Assembly (NCBI GenBank): GCA_003116995.1 | Contig: BDSL01000060.1 | Span: forward strand, 62,001 to 126,000 | Direction of reading: 5' to 3' | DNA from: Yamagishiella unicocca | Taxonomy: Eukaryota; Chlorophyta; Chlorophyceae; Chlamydomonadales; Volvocaceae | DNA length: 64,000 bases | In this document: piece after piece, positions 51,129-61,800 of the stretch | Position numbering within the stretch: the first letter of the stretch is position 1 | How the letters are laid out: each line of letters starts with the position of its first letter | Notes under the pieces: generated by a model | What the model was told of the DNA's origin: nothing | Databases searched by the model: none | The model's input: the letters and a program-made list of their open reading frames with translations, nothing else | Made by a program: the position numbers and the translations under genes

Positions 51129-52112
51129 GGGGTCCGCAGAGGCTTAGAGAGGCTTGGCTTGCTGTCGGAGGACACGGGCGTTTCGTATGTTGGGACCTAC
51201 GCAGGCGATAAGAGGAAAATGATCTGGGTAAGGGTTTGTGTGTGGGTGTGTGGGTGCGCACGCGGAGGTGGGTGGGCGGGCGTGGTGCGTGTGGGTGGCC
51301 TGCACCTGCCCTTCGTTGCTGAGCACTGGCATGGCCGGGCGCCATTGCGGGGGGGGGTCTTTCTCTCGCACTGGGCGGTGGCGGCCTTGTGCCTTGCTGG
51401 GCGCAAAGCGGCCTAGTAAACCCCTTGTATTAGGGGAGAGAGAAAGCGTCTGGGTGGGTAGGGCAGGGAAATGGAATGGGGAGGTGGGGACGGGTGCAGG
51501 GTTGCAGGCCCCGCTCTCGGGCCACCCGTGGCCCCTCGAGTGTGAGGTTGGTTATTTTGGCATTTACTACTGACAATATTGGACGCTTGATTTATATTAA
51601 GTTGAAATTACGTTGAGCGGGCGCGATGGACGGTGTCGGCACGACGGCACCTGAGTTCGCAGGGCATATAATAAGACATGTACGACATGGCATGATTTTT
51701 GCATCGCTGCCGTCCTTTTCGAGCGGAGGAATCAACTTGTCTTCAGTAGCCATAAATAATTATTGCTGATTAGTGTCGCCAAACCTTGCCTCGGAGAGCC
51801 GTCCCATAGGTCAATTTAAAGAAGGCAATAGACAGCGTTAATGTTTTAAATCACTTTACATATTCCTTCACATAATATAAAAAAACAAGCTAAATCTTGC
51901 ATATATCGCACGTCGGGCGCATTCGCTTAAGTTTTGCAGACGGGGGAGCTGATAACGTCTCAACCGAGGACACTGCTCGACGGAAATAATCTTTGTGTGC
52001 CTTTCGACTGGTGCCTGTGGCGCGGCCGGAGCTGACCCTCGGTCGAACAGCCCACGGGAGTCATGCAACGGTAAAGCATCCGCCACAAAGGAGTGTACAC
52101 AGCCAGCTGGTT
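51129..52112. promoter_or_regulatory. Spacer and promoter side of site-1 protease
   Basis: The first half is G/T-rich with no coding signal. From about 51540 to 51960 the composition turns clearly AT-rich, unlike the rest of the window, just upstream of the site-1 protease start. An in-frame ATG at 51993 would add 40 residues to the N-terminus. Confidence 0.45.
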
Positions 52113-53591
52113 ATGGAGCAGCCGATATGTACTGATCCGGCTGGTCAGCGAAAACGGACCGACCGGCACACTGCTCCGAGAAGGCTGTGCTTTTGGCTCC
52201 TGGTTCACCTGGTCGGGCTCGCACCAGCGGCATCGCAGATCTGCAGGCCTTTGGAACAGGATGTACTTTGGGCGGAGCAAGTTCAGCAGTACCAACAACG
52301 CTATGACGATGAGCAGTGCTTGTGCGGCATTCCCGCGTACGCCCACTTTTACAGTAGGGCGTTTGGGCGCAACTCGTGTCACGGTAGCGTTACTAGCACA
52401 ACCATTAGCGGCGGGAGCTTATCGCGGCAGGTAGCCCCTGTCCCGGACCCATCCCCGCAACCACGTCGGCAACAGCCGCCTGGCGCCGGCAGCGCCGCCA
52501 GCAGCAGCGGCACCTGTGGCACCGAAGCCGTTATCAAAGCCAGCGACGACACCACCTCGGACGATAGCGACGACGGCAACAGCAGCCATAGCGCTGGGCC
52601 GGCGACCATGCCCCCCGGCGCCGGCGACCTCCGGGCCTCGAGCCCGGATTCAAATCCCGCAGACGCCCGCGGCGACAGCTCCGTGGACGTTGACCGCGAT
52701 GCCGTTGACCCGGAACGCCTGATCATCCGCTTCGACCACTACGCCCCCGCAGACGACCACCGCGTCTTCCTCCGCGGCCTCCTGGGCGCTGAGGGGCCTG
52801 ACTCCTGGACCTGGGTGCCGCGCAGCAACCCTGCCGCCCGCTTCCCCACCGACTTCGGCCTGCTGGCTCCAGCCCCGGGCCAGGAGGGCGCCCTGCGGCG
52901 CCACCTCGCCGCCGCAGGCGCCGTGCGTGACGTCCACCCGGACAAGCGCTACACCGGCAAGCTGGCGTGGGTGCCGGAGGGGCGGCTGCGGGACATTGTG
53001 TTGGACCTGGGCGCCGGGGCGGCGGAGGCGGCAGCCGGCGGGCAGGACGCAGCGGAGGGGGGGGCCGAGGTAGGCCTCCTGGACGAGGCTGTGTTCTCCG
53101 TGTCGAGACGGCCCGGCCGCATCGTGACGCGCTTCTCCACGGAGCACCTGGCGGGTGACGCGGACCCGGAGGCGCTGATGGAGGCGGCGCAGCAGCAGGC
53201 GTGGCGCGCGGCCGGCGGTGGTGGTGGTGGTGGTGGTGATGGGGGGCTGGGGCTGGGTGTGGAGGGGGCCGAGGAGGAGGGCGGCGGGCTGACGAGGTCG
53301 GGGCGCCGAGTGGCGTCGGTGCCGCGGCATTCGGGCGGCGGCGGCAGCAGCAGCGGCGGCAGCGGCGGCGGCGGCGGGCGGGGTCAGGCGGACGACCCCC
53401 CGCGTGTGGAGGGCCGTGCGGGCAGCGGCGCACAGCAGCACCGGAAGCACCACGAGGATGCCAGGCACCGCGACGTCGCCCCCACCGGGCACGACCGGGA
53501 GCAGCGGGCGGGGCGGCAGCAGCACCAGCAGCAGCACCAGCAGCAGCACCAGCAGCAGCGCCACCTGCGCCAGCGGGAGGACACGCAGCAG

Positions 53592-53629
<38 letters not shown>

Positions 53630-56600
53630 CGACGCGGCCAGTGGCGCGGCCGGCGGCGCCGCTGGCGGCGCCGGCGGGAGCGGCGACTCGGCGGCAGCGG
53701 CGCCGCCTCGCACCGGTCGAATGGGCGGCGGACAGCTGAAGCTCGGGGAGGAGAACAGCAGCGCCGGCAGTGATGGCGGCGACGTGGACCGGTGGCGGCG
53801 GCGGCTGCACCTGCAACACGCCCAGAGCGGCACCGTGCCCGTGATGATGCAGGCGGACAGGCTGTGGAAGCAGGGCTACACGGGCAAGGGAGTGAGGGTG
53901 AGGCGCCAGGGAGGGGAGGGGAGACCCGCGGGTCGGTGTCAAGGGAGAGGGAGAAGTAAAGGCGGAGGGTTGCGGGGGGGGGAGGGAGAGAGGGCCCGCG
54001 GGAGTGGGGGGGGTGGTGGGCCCACCAAGAGGGGGGGGCCGTCTCGAGCGCCGTACGGAGGAAGGGCTGAGGGCCGTGGCGGGGTGCGAGTGGGAGTGGG
54101 GGTGGGGGCGTGCGCTGGCGCCGGGCGCTGGTATGCGGTACGGCCCCGCCCAGGCGCCCAGCTTGGGTACCTACCTTCGCCGGCCTGAGGCACGCGGAAG
54201 AGGAGGCGCGGTCGTGGTCCCCACGTAGTGCCCCCCGCGGTGGCACCTAGAGAGCACCAGCCCCCGCAACCCCAGCTGTCACGCACTGCTCGCGGCCATT
54301 AGTCTGGGGAAGCGGCCCTCCGGTGGGGCCATCAGTCGGGGGAAGCGGCCCTCCGGTGGGGCCATCAGTCGGGGCTGGTGCCGCACTGACTGGGGAGGAC
54401 CGCCCGCCCGGTACGACACTCGCCCACACCGCCGCCGCAGCCCCGCCCCCTCCCTCCTCATGGCCCTCTCTCCTCCCTTCCCTCCCCTGCCCTCACCCCA
54501 CCCCACCCACACACACCCGCTCCGGCTCCGAAACCTTCCCCCCAGGTGGGCATCTTCGACACGGGCATCCGCAGCGACCACCCGCACATCCGCAACATCC
54601 GGGAGCGGACCAACTGGACCCACCAGAACTCGCTCAGCGACGGGCTGGGTCACGGGTCGTTCGTGGCGGGTGGGTGGGTGAATGGGCGGGCGGGTGGGTG
54701 AATGGGCGGGTGGGGTGGGTACATGGTTGAGTGGGTGAGGCAGCGGGGAGTGACGTGACGCCTGCGCCAGCTCAGGGGCATCTGGGGTGGGTGAGTCAGC
54801 CTTGGCGCTGGCCTGCTGGTCCAGATGCAGACTTGGCACCCGGGTACGGCACCCCTCTCGTCCGGTGTCTCTGCGAGCTCGTCCCGTTCCTGCGAGCTCG
54901 TCCCGTATCCGTACACGGCGTGGCTTGCTCTGAAGCAGCGACATCCCACCCCGCATGCGCCGACCCGTGCTGCCGCCAGGCGTTGTGGGCGGCCAGGACA
55001 GCCAGTGCCCGGGGTTCGCGCCGGACGTGGAGCTGTTCACGTTCAAGGTGAGGAGGCGAGGAGGGGCAGGCGCGGGGCGAGGAGGGGCCGCCGGGAAGAC
55101 AGCCAGCAGCAGCGGCAGCAGCGGCAGCAGCAGCGGCAGCAGCGGCAACAGCGGCAGCAGCGGCGGCAGCGCCGCGCATCGCAGCCGGCTCGTGGCCCAG
55201 GTGGTTCCTGATCGCCGGCTTGGTCCCTCCCCCCCTGGAGTGCAGGTCTTCACGGACGACCAGGTGTCGTACACCAGTTGGTTCTTGGACGCCTTCAACT
55301 ACGCCATCATTGTCAGGGTGGGTGGGCCGGGCGGGTGAGGTACGGGCCGGGTATTGAATGTACGGCCAAGCCACGGAAGTCCCGCCACGGGAATGAACAT
55401 CGGTAGTTCAGGTTTGTAAAATTACGGCTAGGCCGCTATTCTACCGCTTATTAGCCCGGGTGTGTGTATGTGGGTGGGCGGAGCTTCGGCTTGGTGGCAC
55501 GGAAGGTATGAGAGGAAAGCCCGTGGTGGCACGGAAGGTATGAGAGGAAAGCCCGTGGCAGGGGGGGGCGGCACCGGGGGGGGGCGGGGTTTCCGCATCA
55601 GTTGGCATCGGGCGGGTCCGGCGCTGGCGCTGGCTACTGCGTTGGCCGCGCCCCCAGGTGCCAGCCGGGCGTGACGGAGCTGGGAGCTGCCATCGGGGTG
55701 CGCAGGGAGTGACCCTCCCTCGCCAAGGACGACCCAAGCAACCAAACACACACACCCTGAGCCGCATACACGCCCCAGCCGGTCGCCGCCCGCCGCCCGC
55801 CGTCACAAGGACGTGGCACAACCGCGCCACAACCCACCTGACAACACAACCCACCTCCAACCCAAACCCCGGTTTCCCGCCGCCCCCCTCCCGCCCTCCC
55901 TCCCGCCCTCCAGCATGCATCTCAAAATGTCGGTTCTAAACGGTTTCATTCTCGCATCCACCGGTCTTCCTCGAAACCCTCCCTCCCTCCCTCCCCGGGC
56001 CCCCCTTCACCCCGCCTGCCAGGTCCACGTGATCAACCTGTCCATTGGCGGCCCCGACTTCCTGGACCAGCCCTTTGTCGACAAGGTGCCGTACGTGCTG
56101 CGCGGCGTGCTGTGCCCGCCTCCCAGTCCTCATCAAATGGCTGCCAGCAACCCTAAACACCATGACTTGACCCCGGCTGAACGCAACCCGGGGTTCTCCA
56201 CTGCATAGCCAGCTAGACAACCCGACATCATGATTTTGTGACTCCCATCTTGTCACTGCGCGACCGCTGCATCGTCCCGCCGTGACCTACCCCTGTCTGT
56301 GGTTGTCGGCTGTCGTCTGTGGTGGTCGTCGACCTCGCTGCTCTGGAACGCGGGGGAGAGTCCCAGCCCCAGCCCTCGACGTGGCCCTATCAGGCAACCT
56401 AGCTGCCCCACCGGCCGTACCTACTGCCCCAGCTACTGCCACCCAACCTAGCTGCCCCAGCTACTGCCACCCAACCTAGCTGCCCCACCGGCCGTACCTA
56501 CTGCCTCTCGCTTGCCGTAGGTCCTGGAGGTGACCAGCAACGGCGTGCTGCTGGTAAGCGCCATCGGCAACGACGGGCCGCTGTACGGCACCCTCAACAA

Positions 56601-58840
56601 CCCCGCCGACCAGAATGACGTCATCGGGGTGGGCGGGATCGACAACTGGGACAGCATCGCCAGCTTCAGCAGCAGGTGGGGTGGGGTGGGGGAAGGTGGG
56701 GGGAGGCGAATGGGGAGGGAGTGAGGGGTGGCACAAAATCCAGTTAGCGGGGGGTGGTGTGGCATAAGAACCTAAGAACCGGTTACGCGATATGGTAGGA
56801 GGGGGAGAGAGTGAACCGATGGGGTTGGGGTTCGGGCGTGGTGTTGGGCGGCACTGCGCATGTGTATGGGGGGATGGGATTCGCGGGCGCTGGGCTGCGG
56901 GTGGGGGGCCAATGTCCACGTGTGTAGGTGGCGGGAACAGCACCAGAGGGGTGAAGCCCAGTTACTGCTGCCGTGCCGCCGCCGTTGCCGGCGGTACCTC
57001 GACGCGCGCGCTCTCTTACTGCCGTTGCCGCTACTGCCCCACCCCCCGGCCCCCCCCCCACACACACAGGGGTATGAGCACGTGGGAGCTGCCTCGGGGC
57101 TACGGCCGGGTCAAGCCCGACGTGATGGCGTACGCAAAGGACGTGCAGGGCTCCAAGATGCAGGGGGGGTGCCGCTCTCTGTCAGGTAGGGGAGGGGGTG
57201 GCATAAATTCTGTTTACGCGACAGGGGGTTACAGAAAAGGACCGGTAACTCGACATGGGAAGGGGGGTTACATGAAAGAACCGGTAACTCGACATGGGAA
57301 GGGGGGTTGCATGAAAGAACCGTTGACATGGAAAGGGGGCGGCATTTGTCAGGTGTGGGATGGGGGGGCGCGAAGGAGACATGACCCGGTTACATGACAT
57401 AGGAGACGGAGGGCAGGAAGTAGCTGGCGATCGGTTTTCGGACACGTGTTTGAGGGTGCGTGCCGGAGAACTCGGGTTACCTTTTGGGAAGGGGGGTGGG
57501 GGTGAGAGGATGATCGGGTGATCTGGGCCGAGGGATGTGGTTGTAGAGAGGGAATGCAAGGTCCCATGCAAGGACGAGCAACCTAGGAGATTGCAACGAA
57601 AACCCGTGTACGAAAGAGAAAACCGGAAGCAGAGCGCTGCTAATTGCGGGGGGATGCCCTAGGTTGGGGCTGTCAGGATCCCCCACCGGACCGCTGTCGC
57701 ACCTCTCTTGGCACGCACCCCACGCTACCCCTGGAAATTCCAAAACCAGCGTGCCAGACGTTTCCTACTCGGTTTAGCTTTTCGATGCTGACCTATGGGT
57801 TTCCTCTCACCCCCCCCCCGGCACCACCAACGCCGGGCCACACACATACACTCACGCACACCCCCCGGGTCCCCTCAGGCACCAGTGTGGCCTCCCCCGT
57901 GGTTGCCGGCGCCGTATCCCTGCTCGCCAGCACCGTGCCCGAGGAGCAGCGGTGGGAGCTGCTCAACCCGGCGTCCATGAAGCAGGCGCTGGTGGAGGGG
58001 GCGGTGCGGCTCAATAACCTAAATATATACGAGCAGGTAGGAGGGGGGGCGGGGGCGCAGCCTGGGGTGAGGCGGTTGGGAAACCTGTGCAGGGGGGGCG
58101 GGGGCGCAGCCAGGGGTGAGCTGGTCGGGAAACCTGTGCAAGGGGGGGGGGCGCGGAGATGGGTGGTAAGAGGGGGCCGAGCAGGAGGGGGGAGGTCACG
58201 CCTCCATCGAATATGATGGTGGGAGGCCTCCATCGGCTTCGATAGGGGGCGTGTTAGCAGCGGTGGATGTGGCAGGCACACCTGCGGTGGTTGGGGGTGG
58301 TTGGAAGGAAACATCGTTCACGAGGAAAAACCGTTTGGGTTGGGGGTGGTTGGGGGCAGCGCAGAAACGCGTATTGTGGAGCTGATGGCTTGGGGTGGTG
58401 TGTACCTGCGTTCTGGTTCTTGGCTCTCACCTATTCGCCCTGTTGATTGCCCTCCGCCCACTACCCACACCGTTGCTGCGCGCCCCTCCTGCCCTTCCCT
58501 CCCCTCCCCTCAGGGCAGCGGGCGGATAAACCTGATCAACAGCATGGCCGTCCTGCAGGTGGGGGGGGGGTAGAGGGGCAGGGGTAGAGAGGCAGGGGTA
58601 GAGAGGCAGGGGTGGAGGGGTAGAGAGGCGGGGAGGGAGGGGGGCGTCGGCGGGACAGGGTCCGCCGTCACAGTGGTGCGTGACGAGCTCATAACGTGTC
58701 TGTCCCCCTCCTCACCCGGGAGGTACGACAACGCCGCCTGCACTTCCGCCGCTTCTTCCCCTGGCTGCACTCACTACACCTTGCCACCGCCTCCGCCGCC
58801 ACCGCCGCCGCCACCGCCTCCGCCGCCGCCACCGCCGCCT

Positions 58841-58871
<31 letters not shown>

Positions 58872-61800
58872 TGCCCCGCTGCTTGCAGTCGTACAAGCCC
58901 CGCGCCTCAGTCATCCCCGCCAAGCTGGACCTGACGGACTGCCCCTACATGTGGCCCTTCTGCCGCCAGCACCTCTACGCGGGTGGGGCGGGGCGGGCAC
59001 GCGCGCATGCGTGTTGGGAGACCCCAGTCGACTGGCACTGACCTAGCTGGGCGGGGCCAGGACGCCAGGTCCCAACCACCCACTAACCGCCCATCTCCTC
59101 CTCCCAACACCACCCCCAGCGTCCTACTCGCCCGCCCCTTGTTGGGGAGCGACCAGCACTCATACACTCAGGGATAGAGGGAAAAAGCAATACGGCCGGC
59201 TCGGAGACCCGGGCCGGGCGCCTTTGGTTCCCTCGACATCTCAAGGCGCCGCCCCCTCTATCCCCTCTAGCCGGCAAAACCCGCATCCCGCCCCATCCCG
59301 CCCCCCCCCCCGACCCCGACCCCGACCCCACCGTCTCCAGCCCCCCCTTCTCCTCCCCTCTGGGTCTATACGCCCCCTCCCTCCCCCTCCTCCCCGGACG
59401 CCGGATAGGCGCCCTGCCCGTGCTCTTCAACGCCACACTGCTCAACGGCCAGGGCGTGGCCGGCTGGCTGGAGGGCCCGCCCGTGTGGCGCCCAAGCGAT
59501 GCGGGGGGGCGGCTTCTGCACCTGGACTTCGAGTGGAGCGCGACACTGTGGCCCTGGTCGGGTTTCCTGGCGCTGTACATTCGGGTGCACAAGGCGGGCG
59601 CGGCGTACGACGGCGTGGGCAACGGTGTGGTGGAGTGCGTGGTGGTTTCGGCGCCGGGCCCCGGGGAGGAGGGACTCCGCAGGTGGGTGGGGTTGGGCGG
59701 GGTGGGGTGGGGTTTCGAGGAAGACTCGTGGATGCCAGAAAAAAACGTTTAGAAGAGACGTTTTGAGGTGCATGCTGGAGAACTGGGTTGGGGAGACGAT
59801 GGGGATATGGTGGGGTGGGGTGAGGTGGGTGTGTGCCAGTCCAGGATGTCGGTCTTGATGTCCAGGTTGTCTCGCGGGAGGGGGGGAGCGGGGGAGGAGT
59901 AGGGTGGTGTGGTGTGGGGTGCCGGGGGGCACAACCACCGCAAGCCGAGCCCGTGTCTCGCCGGTGCCTCACGTGGGCAGTGCCGCTCTGTCGTTCGTCC
60001 AAGACACCAAGGCCGACACCATGGAACGACACCATGCGTGCGTGTTTTGGGAACAAAAACAGGTTTCACATAATGGGAACCCCCGGTCAGAATAGGGGCA
60101 GCGTTGTCAAACCTAAGCCCGCGAACCGCAGGGCTTTGGATCCCTCACGGAGGACGGCCCCCAAACCCTAAAGATCCTTATTTCCCCCCTCTCGACCCGC
60201 CCCACCCCTTCCGCCACATGCTCGCGCCCCTCAGGTCCGTCGTACAGCTGCCCGTGCGCGCGCGCATAGGGCCCACCCCGCCCCGCTCCCGGCGGCTGCT
60301 GTGGGACCAGTTCCACAGCCTCAAGTACCCGCCCGCCTACCTCCCGCGAGACAACCTGGACATCAAGACCGACATCCTGGACTGGCACGGCGACCACCCG
60401 CACACCAACTTCCACGGCCTCTACAACGCGCTCCGAGACCAGGGCTACTTCCTGGAGGTGCTGGGATCGCCGGCCACTTGCTTCGACGCGTCGCAGTACG
60501 GCGCGTTACTCATCGTGGACTCGGGTGGGTTTCGAGGAAGACATGTGGATGCGAGAAAAAACCGTTTAGAACAGACGTTTTTAGGTGCATGCTGGAGAAC
60601 TGGGTTGGGCGGGTGGGCCGCAAACTACTGTTCATACTTGTTTAGGAAACCCATACAGGTAACAGCCCCCGGCCTGAGACTGCCGAGCGCGACATCCTCC
60701 CATGCCTCCTAAATCCCTCCCACACCCTCCCACTCTTGCTGGCGCCCTCCTGCTCCCCCCTTTGACTCCCCATCACCACCCATCCCCGTCCTCTCCTGTA
60801 TCGCCATTCGGGTTTCCTCCCTCCCCCAAAAGCGCTCCGCGTGCGCACTCGAACGCGTGTTCGAAGTTATTAACCCGCTAAGTTCCTGTCGTTCACCTCC
60901 TTTGTCTTGTAACCGGGTCTTCTCGCCACCTCCTATGTCTTGCAACCGGGTCCTCTGCAACCGGGCCTTCTCGCCACCCCCTCCCCAGAGGAGGAGTGGT
61001 ACCCTGCTGAGGTTGCGGCCCTGGAGGCGGCGGTGTCCAACCTGGGGCTCAGCCTGCTCGTGTTTGCGGACTGGTACAACGTGGCCTCCCTGGACCAGGT
61101 GGGCAGGGGGGCGGGCGGGGAGGGGACGAGCACCAGGTGGGCGGGCGCCCTGCGATGTTACCGCTGCAGCCCTGGCCGGCGGGCACTGCGGCCGGGGACC
61201 CACACACCACACCACACCACACCACACCACACCACACCACACCACACCACCCTCCCGGGGGCCCACCTGCCAACGTGGTCGTGCGACTGCTGCGCGGGAG
61301 GAGATGGGGTGGGTGGTAGGGCATGAGCGGGTGCCGCGTCACCAGGCTGTTTCTGATCCTTCTTGAAAAGCAAAGGATGAACGGCCTCCACCTCGTCCGA
61401 ATTGCTCCCGTGGTTGCCCCGCTCCTTCCCTCCCTCGGTCGACGTGGGTTTACGTTTCCTCGCCAAACCTCCCCCCCGCCCCCCCCCCCCCGCCTCTGAC
61501 CCACTACATCTCCCCAGTCGAGTTACCGGTTCTTTTACGTAACCCCCGCCTCTGTCGTACACGGGATTTCCTTGCAACCCCCCCCCCCCGCCCCCCGCCC
61601 CGCGTTCCCCCAGATGCGCTTCTTCGACGACAACACCCGCAGCTGGTGGAACCCGGCAACGGGTGGCGCCCACGTGCCCGGCCTCAACGACCTGCTGGCA
61701 CCGTACGGCATGGCGCTGGGGGACGCGGTCATCCACGGCACGGTCACGTTGGCAGGTGGGTCCCCGGGGGGGTCGTGTGGGCGTGGGCGTGCGGCGGGGG

